64,000 nt of DNA from JAVKMO01 sp031539345 (lineage in GTDB: Bacteria; Bacteroidota; Bacteroidia; Chitinophagales; Chitinophagaceae). The stretch lies in NCBI GenBank assembly GCA_031539345.1, contig JAVKMO010000010.1, forward strand, positions 1 through 64,000. Direction: 5' to 3'. Shown piece after piece: positions 1-7,875 of this stretch. Positions within the stretch are counted from its first letter, which is position 1. Each line of letters starts with the position of its first letter. The notes below the pieces were generated by a model. The model worked only from the letters and a program-made list of their open reading frames with translations. It was not told the origin of the DNA and made no database searches. The position numbers and the translations under genes are program-made.

Positions 1-485
1 GAATCTCCGTTCGCTCCTTTATTTAAACCATTTTCCATTTTAATATTTCTTACCGCCGCACTCGCTATACTGTCTTTTAACGGAGTTGTTAATGTTGATA
101 TAGCAATTGCTCTCGCCAAACTATCTCTTTGTGGACTGCTTGTCGCATTCGTTAACGTAATTGAACCTGCCGGTGTAACGCTATTTAAACTCCTTCTTTT
201 AACCACGCCTGTCGTTGGGTCTACAGTTAATATACTATCTGTTGCTAAACCGGAAGATAACGAAGGTATAATAATTGAACCTACACTATCAATAGACAAG
301 CGTCTAACATTATTTGTACTCAAGTGCAAAGCCTTATTATTTTTATTTTTAATCTCCACATCACCTTGTTTATTTGTCCCTGCTCGATAACCATCCAAGA
401 CAACCTGTGCATTAAGAGCAGTACCCATGAATACCAAAAGTCCAAATGCAAGAAACATTCGCATAGCATTGTTTTTCATTTTCAT
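1..485 (-). CDS. Secreted surface protein, N-terminal part (cut by window edge)
   Basis: The reading frame runs from an ATG at 485 leftward through the window edge without a stop, so the C-terminus is missing (about 161 codons visible). I read it directly by reverse-complementing. The N-terminus is basic, then a hydrophobic stretch ending in ALNAQ, a typical Bacteroidota signal peptide. The rest is Ser/Thr/Asn-rich and includes GNKQGDVEIKN-like and LSIDSVGS-like text, resembling the head of large secreted proteins with beta-structured or trimming-type C-terminal domains. No catalytic motif is visible. An alternative ATG lies 6 nt downstream at 479 in the same frame. Function unknown; the export signal is what I can support. 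Confidence 0.7.
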   Translation of the reverse strand, partial: MKMKNNAMRMFLAFGLLVFMGTALNAQVVLDGYRAGTNKQGDVEIKNKNNKALHLSTNNVRRLSIDSVGSIIIPSLSSGLATDSILTVDPTTGVVKRRSLNSVTPAGSITLTNATSSPQRDSLARAIAISTLTTPLKDSIASAAVRNIKMENGLNKGANGD

Positions 486-888
486 TTTCGTTTTTGTTAC
501 AAAAACTATTGTCATAAATATCAATTTGGATTTGTGATTCATATCAAATATTTTAAAGTTATACGTATGCTTGGTTTTTAAACTTTGTAGAGATTCCTGG
601 ATTTAAACATTGCCATTCTGAATAGTACAAGAATGAGAAATGCTAAATTTAAACAAGAGGGTTCAAATCTATAAAAAGAAGTTTTGTCGAATGGTCATTT
701 GTGGATAAATTAACAAATTATTAAAGGTTAAAATACCTATGAAACTTTTTCATACTACAATAAGTCTTACTACTTGAGAATAATTGGCGAATTGATTCGG
801 GTTATATTGATATAAAATACTCAATAACAAGCTAAATAGAGTATCTGGGGAAAAGGCTGTTGAATGTTTGATATTTCTAAAAAAAAGA
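486..888. other. Intergenic region without gene
   Basis: About 400 bp, very AT-rich, with no convincing ORF on either strand. It must hold the promoter of the leftward secreted-protein gene. A minus-strand TAGATTTG at 664-671 matches the Bacteroidota -7 consensus TAnnTTTG, but it lies 180 nt before the start codon and I see no paired -33 element. I found nothing else. Confidence 0.5.
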
Positions 889-951
889 AAGGGTTCAATG
901 AAATTTGTATTTCCTTGAACCCTTGCTAATAAAGTAAAAATTTACTTTATT
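889..951 (-). terminator. Tandem-hairpin terminator of the OmpA-family gene
   Basis: There are two perfect inverted repeats. The first, 928-938 with 941-951 (11 bp, 2-nt loop), contains the stop codon of the leftward gene. The second, 889-898 (AAGGGTTCAA) with 915-924, has a 16-nt loop. It is followed in the leftward direction by TTTCTTTTTT, the expected U-rich tail. Confidence 0.8.
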
Positions 952-2128
952 GAATTACCGCAAATTCGGTTCTTCTATTTTCTTGGTGTTCTTTTTCAGA
1001 ACAATTAACGCCTGTATCGCATCTGTTTTTGAGCCTTGATTTACCATATCCTCTTGCTACTAATCTGTCTTTATCAATTCCTTTTTGTACTAAATAACTA
1101 ACTACAGATTGTGCTCTTTTTTGCGAAAGAGATAAATTATATGCGGCATTTCCTCTTGCGTCTGTGTGAGACATAATTTCTATTCTTATGTTTGGTTTTT
1201 CTGTCATAAAAGCAAACAATTTTTCGTCGATAATTTTAGTTGATTCATCGGTTAATTTAGAGCTGTTGTATTCATACAAAATCGGCAAAATCATTGCTCC
1301 ACCTTGTGCAATACCACAATCCACTTCTTCCCAAACGGCCATGCCACCTTTTTTGACTAATTCTGTTACTGTTACTGTTTTTGTAACCGCAGGCACAATT
1401 TCTTCTACAACGCTATCAGGTTTAATAATTTCAGTAACTTTAATTGTTGCGTATTGAGCAGGAATTTCAACTTCTTCTATACGTGCTGGGGTTTTTACAA
1501 TTTGTTTAGTATACGTACCACCTTTACCCGCAATATTTTCACTTACAACGGTTGCGTCTTGATCTAATAGGGTAATTGGCACACTCATTTCTTTTGAAGG
1601 ATATTCAACATAACAAGCGGTCATACAACCTTCTTTGTTTGCAGAAGGACAATTTTTTAAAGTTTTATATTCCCATTTAGAATATTTAGGAGAAATGGTA
1701 TAAGTTTTTGCATCTTCTTTAAATTTTGCGGGAACTACTTTTAAGTTTTCTGAATTAGAACTACTATAAGTTTCCTCTACTGTTTCATAAACAGCAGGAA
1801 TATAAATCAATTTTTTAGAGGCTTCTTTAACTAAAACTTGCTTTGGAACAAGGTGTGAAGAACCTGGTATCACTTTTAATTTTTTATATTCTGGTTGAAC
1901 CACAATAGTTTCCACTCTGTTTTCAAATTCATCTCTAGTAATACATTTGATATAACATTTTCCAGAAGCGGGACTCTCTGGCAAATCGCTTTGTCTTGGT
2001 TGTTCGATTTGTTTGGGTTGTTCGGTTTGCGGGTAACTTGTTGGTATTACATTGCTCACTTGAGCTTGCGCTTGCAATGTAAATAGACTAAGACCTGTCA
2101 AAATAGACTTGCTGAGAAGGTGTTTCAT
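947..2128 (-). CDS. OmpA-family outer membrane/peptidoglycan-binding protein
   Basis: Protein of 393 residues. The start is set at the ATG at 2128, which opens MKHLLSKSIL followed by a signal peptide ending AQAQ. The longer open frame runs into tRNA-Leu and is discarded. The middle part has several repeated VxVxPEYKKL/VxVPAxYxTV-type segments, a beta-repeat pattern seen in Bacteroidota OmpA-like proteins, and two Cys-pair segments (GKCYIKC, MTACYVEYP). The last ~120 residues form the OmpA C-terminal domain, with SHTDARGNAAYN and LSQKRAQSVVSYL, which in this family binds peptidoglycan diaminopimelate. Likely role: anchoring the outer membrane to the cell wall. The gene is monocistronic and has its own double-hairpin terminator. 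Confidence 0.88.
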   Translation of the reverse strand: MKHLLSKSILTGLSLFTLQAQAQVSNVIPTSYPQTEQPKQIEQPRQSDLPESPASGKCYIKCITRDEFENRVETIVVQPEYKKLKVIPGSSHLVPKQVLVKEASKKLIYIPAVYETVEETYSSSNSENLKVVPAKFKEDAKTYTISPKYSKWEYKTLKNCPSANKEGCMTACYVEYPSKEMSVPITLLDQDATVVSENIAGKGGTYTKQIVKTPARIEEVEIPAQYATIKVTEIIKPDSVVEEIVPAVTKTVTVTELVKKGGMAVWEEVDCGIAQGGAMILPILYEYNSSKLTDESTKIIDEKLFAFMTEKPNIRIEIMSHTDARGNAAYNLSLSQKRAQSVVSYLVQKGIDKDRLVARGYGKSRLKNRCDTGVNCSEKEHQENRRTEFAVIQ

Positions 2129-2231
2129 AAAAATTAAAATTAAAGTGAAAAATAAAAGTAAAACGAATGTAGGAAAATAAAGAAACAAAGATGTAAAATA
2201 ATAATCCGCTGTATAAATTCTTTTTGATGGG

Positions 2232-2315
2232 TGCCCAGAACTGGAATCGAACCAGCACATTATTACTAATATCAGATTTTGAGTCTGACGCGTCTACCAA
2301 TTTCGCCATCTGGGC
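2232..2315 (-). tRNA. tRNA-Leu (anticodon CAA)
   Basis: An 84-nt class II cloverleaf reads on the minus strand. The acceptor stem is GCCCAGA/TCTGGGC with discriminator A, the D-arm is AAATTGGTAGACGC, the anticodon stem is TCAGA/TCTGA with loop CTCAAAA, and the T-arm is GGTTCGATTCC. It has a long variable arm. CCA is not encoded, as for the other tRNAs in this window. Confidence 0.95.
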
Positions 2316-2360
2316 TATGTCGGCGAATATATTTTTTTCAATAGAATAGAAAAATAATGT

Positions 2361-3311
2361 CTATTCTATCATTTGATTACAGCCACGGAGTTGTGAATAG
2401 TCTATGCGTCCTAAAATGGAAAAACTGTTGTCAGCAAAGACTTCTCCCCTGTCTTCTGTTGCAATAAAAGCACATGAAAATTTATTTTCTAAGTCGATAA
2501 TGTTAATAGCTCCTTTTCCATATTGAAAACAAGACAGTGGGTTGTCTACATCGCGTACAAAAACACGCATTTTCTCTTGATGAGTTACAAAAATACCACT
2601 TCCTGTAGAATAAGCTTGCGACATCAATTCTGTCATCCCATATTCAGAATGAATGTGTGAAAGCGAAAATTGTTTGCACAAAAAATCATGCACGTCTGAG
2701 CGTAGCATTTCTTTTCGCCTGCCTTTCATACCGCCAGTTTCCATAACAATAACATCATGCAAAGGCATTGGATAAGCAGTCGCAAAATCTAATAACGCAA
2801 AAGTTACGCCGCATAAAATGGTTGGTGTTTTGTAATGAATATGATGTGAAAGTTGCTGTTGAAGTGCGTCGAAATTATGTAGAAAAAAACCGCTTTCTGA
2901 CTTGTGGTTTGTCTGTTTCACAAAGTGTTGTGCCATTGCAACAAGAGACGAATCCTGACGCTCTAAATACGATGGTAATAAAAACAAGAAGGCATAATCA
3001 CGAATATTTCCATACTGTTTTTCAAAACATTCGATTGTATTTAACAAATAGTCTGACACACTTTTTATAGCGTGACGAGAGGGCGTGTTACTTGTTGTCG
3101 CACTACTTAAAAAAACGGTTTCTTCTTGAAATAAAGTTGTTTTTATGGTATGGTTTTTAAAAAAAGTAATCGGCAAAAAAGGAATGTCGAATATGCTTTC
3201 TATTGTGTCCGGATTTTTTTTTAATCCATCACAATACATTTTGTAAAAAGCATTTTCATGATATTGGAAAGCAAATAACTCAATTGCTGTCGTTTCAAAA
3301 TTTACTTTCAT
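2361..3311 (-). CDS. LuxE-like acyl transferase / acyl-protein synthetase
   Basis: Protein of 316 residues resembling the LuxE/acyl-protein synthetase branch of the ANL adenylating fold. Visible hallmarks are FLSSATTSNTPSRH near residue 70 (Ser/Thr-rich nucleotide loop), VMETGGMKGRRKEM near 190 and HSEYGMTELMSQAY near 215, the adenylate-binding region with the typical E-YGMTE. Bacteroidota often carry a stand-alone gene of this type annotated as acyl transferase; its physiological substrate is not established. It is the gene immediately downstream of tRNA-Leu in the leftward direction of reading of this region and has no obvious operon partner. Confident on family, not on substrate. Confidence 0.8.
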   Translation of the reverse strand: MKVNFETTAIELFAFQYHENAFYKMYCDGLKKNPDTIESIFDIPFLPITFFKNHTIKTTLFQEETVFLSSATTSNTPSRHAIKSVSDYLLNTIECFEKQYGNIRDYAFLFLLPSYLERQDSSLVAMAQHFVKQTNHKSESGFFLHNFDALQQQLSHHIHYKTPTILCGVTFALLDFATAYPMPLHDVIVMETGGMKGRRKEMLRSDVHDFLCKQFSLSHIHSEYGMTELMSQAYSTGSGIFVTHQEKMRVFVRDVDNPLSCFQYGKGAINIIDLENKFSCAFIATEDRGEVFADNSFSILGRIDYSQLRGCNQMIE

Positions 3312-3403
3312 GCATCACTAATTTGTTCTTAAAAAAATGCAAAAGAATTGCTTTTTATGAGATTAAAAAGAATAGTATTGTGTTCCCCGTAACAACAAAG
3401 CAA

Positions 3404-3440
3404 CAAGACAAGCAAATTGTCTTGCGTTGTGTTTTTTATC
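3404..3440. promoter_or_regulatory. Hairpin/palindrome upstream of nupC
   Basis: CAAGACAA (3404-3411), a 5-nt loop and TTGTCTTG (3417-3424) form a perfect 8-bp inverted repeat. It is followed 7 nt later by a short T-run (TTTTTT) and TATCTTTA, one base from the -7 consensus. It ends about 45 nt before the nupC start codon. It could be an operator or a leader terminator; sequence alone does not decide. Confidence 0.4.
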
Positions 3441-3468
3441 TTTAACAATTTTTATCTAAAGGAAGTTT

Positions 3469-4710
3469 ATGGAAAGATTAGTTGGTATTTTGGGTATTTT
3501 ATGTGCTTTAGGATTAGCATTTTTAATGTCTGAACAAAAAAAAGAAATCAAACTCAGAATTGTTTTTGTTGGACTTGCAATGCAAGCTGGTCTTGCTTTT
3601 TTAATTCTAAAAACAGAATCGGGTATTTATTTTTTTGAACGTTTGGGTCGCCTTATTGTGCATTATATTGAAGCACCTGCAAAAGTCGGTGCAGAATTTG
3701 TTTTTGGCTTCTTAGTCCGCCAAGATATTCTTGCACAAAGCGTTGGTGCGGCACATAGTTTTGTGTTCTTCTTCAACATTTTAGCAACGCTTATTTTCAT
3801 TGCAGTCTTGGTTAATATTGGCTATTATTTTGGCATCATTCAAAAGATTGTTTCGCTTGCTGCACGAGGCATGAATTATTTATTGCCAATTAGTGGTAGC
3901 GAATCTGTTTCAAATATTGCAAGTGCTTTTGTTGGTCAAGTGGAAGCACAAATTATGATTAAGCCTTATTTAAAAGGCATGACAAAATCAGAATTGTTTA
4001 CGTCTATGGTAGGCAGTTTTTCTTGTATTTCTGGAAGCATTATGGTGGTCTATATTAGTTTAGGCATTAACCCAACGTATATTATTGCAGCAAGCATTAT
4101 GGCAATACCAGGCTCTTTGTTGTTGTCAAAAATTGTGATGCCAGAAACTGAAATTTCAGCTACACGTGGCAATGCAAAAATTCATATTGAACACGATAAT
4201 ACAAACATCATCGCTGCAATTACAAATGGTTGTTTAGAAGGGTTAAAAATTGCATTGAATATGGCGGCGGTTTTAATTGGTGTCATTGCTTTAATCAAAC
4301 TCGTGAACTTGGGTTTAGGCGGATTGGGGGGATTGTTTCATTATCAACCTTTAGACTTGACGACTATTTTTTCATGGCTATTCAGACCTTTAATTTATCT
4401 GATGGGGGTTCCTCCACAAGATGTTGCCGCAGTAAGCGGATTATTAGGCATAAAACTCACGGTGAATGAATTTGTTGCTTTTATGGATTTGCAAAAAATA
4501 GTTAACACCCTTCAACCCAAAACAATCATGATGATGACAATTGCCCTGTGCAGTTTTGCGAATTTTTCTTCACTTGGAATGCAAATTGCAGGCATTGGCG
4601 AACTTGCCCCTACACGAAAAGCAGACATTATGAAAATTGGTTTCAAAGCCTTGCTATGTGGTTCTTTAACGTCTTATTTATCGGCAAGTATTGTTGGTGT
4701 TTTGTTTTAA
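3469..4710 (+). CDS. nupC: Concentrative nucleoside transporter (NupC/CNT family)
   Basis: A 413-residue polytopic inner-membrane protein that is expected to import nucleosides with H+ or Na+. CNT signatures are present: VGAEFVFGFL near residue 75, PISGSESVSNIASAFVGQVE near 140-160 (the conserved GxSE-N-x-FVGQxE segment that binds substrate), FSCISGSIM near 185 and a C-terminal FANFSSLGMQIAGIGELAP. The length matches the family. It converges with argG across a 19-bp gap. The hairpin just upstream may regulate it. Confidence 0.92.
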   Translation: MERLVGILGILCALGLAFLMSEQKKEIKLRIVFVGLAMQAGLAFLILKTESGIYFFERLGRLIVHYIEAPAKVGAEFVFGFLVRQDILAQSVGAAHSFVFFFNILATLIFIAVLVNIGYYFGIIQKIVSLAARGMNYLLPISGSESVSNIASAFVGQVEAQIMIKPYLKGMTKSELFTSMVGSFSCISGSIMVVYISLGINPTYIIAASIMAIPGSLLLSKIVMPETEISATRGNAKIHIEHDNTNIIAAITNGCLEGLKIALNMAAVLIGVIALIKLVNLGLGGLGGLFHYQPLDLTTIFSWLFRPLIYLMGVPPQDVAAVSGLLGIKLTVNEFVAFMDLQKIVNTLQPKTIMMMTIALCSFANFSSLGMQIAGIGELAPTRKADIMKIGFKALLCGSLTSYLSASIVGVLF

Positions 4711-4729
4711 AAGAGAGGGGAACAAAAAT

Positions 4730-5926
4730 TTATTTGCCTTGATTTAACAGATGGTACAGCATCGTTTGATTGCCAAATATTTTTGAAAAACCGCGTACGT
4801 CTTCTCCGGTCCACATTTTATTTTCTTCTCCATATTGACCAAATTTTGCGTTCATCAAATCATGTTTAGAGTCAATGCCCAACAATTCAAAATGCTGTGG
4901 TTTGATTTTGACTTTGACTAAACCGGTTACGTTTTGTTGTGTGTCTTGCAAAAATTGTTCAATGTTTCTCATCACAGGATCCATGTATTGCCCTTCGTGC
5001 AACCAGTTGCCATAAAATTGAGACAAGGTTTCTTTCCATGTCAATTGCCATTTTGTAAGCACGTGCTTTTCTAATAAATGGTGTGCTTTTAAAATAATCA
5101 ATGGTGCAGCGGCTTCAAAACCAACACGACCTTTAATGCCAATAATGGTATCGCCAACATGAATGTCTCTGCCAATGCCATAACCATTGACCATGTCTTC
5201 TAAAGCAAAAATGGCTTCTGTGGGATGCTTGAATTTTTTCTTTCCAATTTGAAACAATTCTCCTTGCACAAAATGCAAATCAATTTCTTGTGTATCTTTT
5301 TTTGTGAGCGGTTTTGTGTAAGCCGTTTCTGGCAAATTGCCCATCGAGTGAAGCGTTTCTTTTCCGCCAATTGATGTTCCCCACATTCCTTTGTTAATTG
5401 AGTATTGAGCTTTTGCAAAATTCATTGTAACGCCGTTTTTTTTCAAGTAATCAATCTCTTCTTGACGCGACAATTTTAAATCTCTAATCGGTGTAATAAT
5501 TTCAACTCCTGGCAACAAAGTTTGAAACACCATATCAAAACGAACTTGATCGTTACCTGCTCCAGTACTGCCGTGGGCAATGCTATTGATGTTCATTTTT
5601 TTTGCATATTGTGCAACGCATAAGGCTTGTGACATTCTCTCTGCACTGACGCTTAATGGGTAGGTATTGTTTTTTAACACGTTTCCAAAGACCAAATATT
5701 TGATCACACTGTCGTAATAATTTTTTGTTTCATCAATGTTTTTATGCGAAGCAACGCCAAGCTTTTTTGCATGTTGGGCAATGGCTTGTAATTCTGTAGT
5801 TGAAAAGCCCCCTGTATTGACGGTAACAGAATGCACCTCGTATTGTTTTTCTCTACTTAAATATTGCACACAAAATGAAGTGTCTAAGCCTCCACTAAAA
5901 GCCAAAATGATTTTTTTCTTTTTCAT
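4730..5926 (-). CDS. argG: Argininosuccinate synthase
   Basis: 398 residues; ligates citrulline and aspartate with ATP to argininosuccinate, the penultimate step of arginine synthesis. The N-terminal P-loop-like FSGGLDTS is near residue 10, HGSTGAGNDQVRFD is near 118, and SINKGMWGTSIGG follows near 180. The start is the ATG at 5926; an upstream TTG in frame only adds four residues. It lies 50 nt downstream of serC on the same strand, so the two are probably co-transcribed. Other arginine genes occur elsewhere in the window (ArgE-like deacylase, argF'). Confidence 0.95.
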   Translation of the reverse strand: MKKKKIILAFSGGLDTSFCVQYLSREKQYEVHSVTVNTGGFSTTELQAIAQHAKKLGVASHKNIDETKNYYDSVIKYLVFGNVLKNNTYPLSVSAERMSQALCVAQYAKKMNINSIAHGSTGAGNDQVRFDMVFQTLLPGVEIITPIRDLKLSRQEEIDYLKKNGVTMNFAKAQYSINKGMWGTSIGGKETLHSMGNLPETAYTKPLTKKDTQEIDLHFVQGELFQIGKKKFKHPTEAIFALEDMVNGYGIGRDIHVGDTIIGIKGRVGFEAAAPLIILKAHHLLEKHVLTKWQLTWKETLSQFYGNWLHEGQYMDPVMRNIEQFLQDTQQNVTGLVKVKIKPQHFELLGIDSKHDLMNAKFGQYGEENKMWTGEDVRGFSKIFGNQTMLYHLLNQGK

Positions 5927-5976
5927 TGACGATAACAAAATAAAATGAGAGATAAGATGTAGAAATTGGAAATACT

Positions 5977-7050
5977 TTATTTTTTACTGCTGTCAAATTC
6001 GTTCATCAATGCACACAAATAAGCAACACTTTCAATTGACAAACCATTGTATAAAGAAGCCCTAAAGCCACCAGACAAGCGATGGCCTTTTATACCATAA
6101 ATGCCTTTTTGTTTACAAATAGATAAAAATTCTTGTTCTAAAATTTCGCTGTTGGCAACAAAACAAGCGTTCATCATACTTCTATCTTCTTTCTCTACTG
6201 TGCCTTTAAATACTGTTGAAGCGTCTATAGTGTCATACAACATTTTTGCTTTAGTTTTATTTTTTTCGCCGATGGCTTTTACGCCTCCTTGTTCTTTTAT
6301 CCAAGACAAAGTGAGATAAGCAACATAAATCGCAAATACTGGGGGAGTATTTAACATTGACTGATTGTCAATATGCAAACGATATTGTAGCATTTGAGGG
6401 ATTTTTCGATTGATTTTTTTATGGAATGTTTTTTTGATAACGACAATTGTGCAACCCGCTATGCCAATATTTTTTTGTGCTCCTGCATAAATAAAATCAA
6501 AGTGATTGTAATTCATTTCTCGACTCAAAATATCACTCGACATATCCACGACAAAGGGCAAAGTTGAAGCTGGAAATTCATTCCATTGTGTTCCATAAAT
6601 TGTATTGTTACTGGTGAGGTGAACATACGCACCTTGTGTAGGCATAACAATGTTTTTAGGGATAGAGAGAAACCCCTTTTCCTCACCACTTGCAAAAACA
6701 TTCACGGAACCAAAATCTTTTGCAGCTTGAATGGCTTTTGAACTCCACACGCCAGTGTTGATATAATGTGCGGTTTCATTGTCCGCTAAAAAATTCATCG
6801 GTATTTGGGAAAATTGCGTTGTAGCTCCTCCTTGCAAAAAAACAACATCATATTCTGTTGAAGACAAATTCATCAAATCCAATAACAAAGCACTTGCAGC
6901 AGCAACAATGTGTTCAAACTCTTTTGTGCGGTGTCCAATTTCTAAAATAGAAAGCCCCGATTGATTAAAATTTTGAATGTTTTCAAGGCATTGTTTTTTG
7001 ACTTCTTGGGGTAAGATAGAAGGTCCTGCATTAAAATTGTGTATGGTCAT
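5977..7050 (-). CDS. serC: Phosphoserine aminotransferase
   Basis: 357 residues; converts 3-phosphohydroxypyruvate and glutamate to phosphoserine using PLP, and in many bacteria also serves pyridoxine synthesis. The start is ATG 7050, giving the family N-terminus MTIHNFNAGPSILP. The longer open frame upstream crosses tRNA-Trp and is rejected. Seen motifs: GGATTQF near residue 75, DMSSDILSRE near 190, FDFIYAGAQKNIG with the PLP lysine near 205-215, and GHRLSGGFRASLYN near the end. It sits upstream of argG in a likely two-gene operon. Confidence 0.95.
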   Translation of the reverse strand: MTIHNFNAGPSILPQEVKKQCLENIQNFNQSGLSILEIGHRTKEFEHIVAAASALLLDLMNLSSTEYDVVFLQGGATTQFSQIPMNFLADNETAHYINTGVWSSKAIQAAKDFGSVNVFASGEEKGFLSIPKNIVMPTQGAYVHLTSNNTIYGTQWNEFPASTLPFVVDMSSDILSREMNYNHFDFIYAGAQKNIGIAGCTIVVIKKTFHKKINRKIPQMLQYRLHIDNQSMLNTPPVFAIYVAYLTLSWIKEQGGVKAIGEKNKTKAKMLYDTIDASTVFKGTVEKEDRSMMNACFVANSEILEQEFLSICKQKGIYGIKGHRLSGGFRASLYNGLSIESVAYLCALMNEFDSSKK

Positions 7051-7161
7051 GTAATTATATTTTTTTTCAAATATAAAAATTGTACAAAAAAGACTTGCAG
7101 AAGAAACAAAATGAACGACTGTGGTACAAAATATTATTTTGGCACACGTTAAAAAAAATCT

Positions 7162-7232
7162 ACGGGCGTAGTTCAATGGTAGAATAGAGGTCTCCAAAAC
7201 CTTTGATGCTGGTTCGAATCTGGCCGCCCGTG
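7162..7232 (+). tRNA. tRNA-Trp (anticodon CCA)
   Basis: 71-nt cloverleaf. The acceptor stem is ACGGGCG/CGCCCGT with discriminator G. The D-loop has GTTCAATGGTAGAA, the anticodon loop is CTCCAAA and the T-arm is GCTGG/CTGGC around TTCGAAT. It lies between divergent serC and lptC; lptC starts 25 nt downstream. Confidence 0.95.
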
Positions 7233-7257
7233 CTTCCCTTTTCCTTGTTCAATTAGC

Positions 7258-7809
7258 ATGAAAAAAATAGCAACTCTTTACGGCGTTTTATTTTTTGTTT
7301 TTGTGTCGTGTCAAAACACAAAACAACAAGTCATCAATGAAGCGGTTCGATTGAATGAAGACATTTTTTCTAAAATTACCATTCACTTAACACAAGAGGG
7401 AAAATTAAAAGCCATCGTTTCTGCCGACAAAGCCATCAGAAAAAAAATAGAATATAATGGAGAAATGGAATCAGAATTTTTCGGACATTTTAATGCCGAT
7501 TTTTTTGAAATAGCTACTGGAAAAAAAGACATGTTTATTCAATCAAAATATTGTAAGCTGAACGAAAAGACAAACTATATGTTTATGAAAGACAGCGTGT
7601 ATATAGAAACTACACGTGGCGATAAAATTCACGCCAAAGATTTGACTTGGAACAATGTAACCGAACGCTTTACAACACAAGACAGTATTGACATTGAACG
7701 CCCGAATGAACGAGTGCGTGGGGTTGGTTTTTCTGGAAACGCCGATTTATCTAATTATCAAATTTTTAAATCTGTTGGTTCTACACAAAGCCAAACGATT
7801 GAGTTTTAA
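7258..7809 (+). CDS. lptC: LptC, lipopolysaccharide transport periplasmic protein
   Basis: 183 residues. An N-terminal lipoprotein signal ends FVFVSC, so it is likely an inner-membrane or periplasm-facing lipoprotein rather than the single-TM form of E. coli. The body is the OstA-like beta-jellyroll: alternating strands with LKAIVSADKAIRK, ESEFFGHFNADFF, KDMFIQSKYCKLN and RGDKIHAKDLTWNN. LptC couples the LptBFG transporter to the LptA-type bridge. It follows tRNA-Trp and converges with the ArnT-like gene. The family call rests on the strand pattern and the characteristic HAKDLTW segment. Confidence 0.8.
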   Translation: MKKIATLYGVLFFVFVSCQNTKQQVINEAVRLNEDIFSKITIHLTQEGKLKAIVSADKAIRKKIEYNGEMESEFFGHFNADFFEIATGKKDMFIQSKYCKLNEKTNYMFMKDSVYIETTRGDKIHAKDLTWNNVTERFTTQDSIDIERPNERVRGVGFSGNADLSNYQIFKSVGSTQSQTIEF

Positions 7810-7875
7810 GTTGTAGGCATTGAAGAGACAAATCCCTAACCGATAATTTTTACGCGAACTGTCTATTATAATTTA

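Noticed and set aside
324..581. Rightward ORF of 85 codons at the left end
   Set aside because: It is the antisense of the secreted-protein signal region, Phe/His/Cys-rich and without family likeness.
2088..2309. Short leftward open frame across tRNA-Leu
   Set aside because: It reads the tRNA gene and the signal-peptide region of the OmpA-family gene in another frame.
7051..7197. N-terminal extension of serC
   Set aside because: It would overlap tRNA-Trp on the opposite strand and precedes the conserved family start MTIHNFNAGPS.
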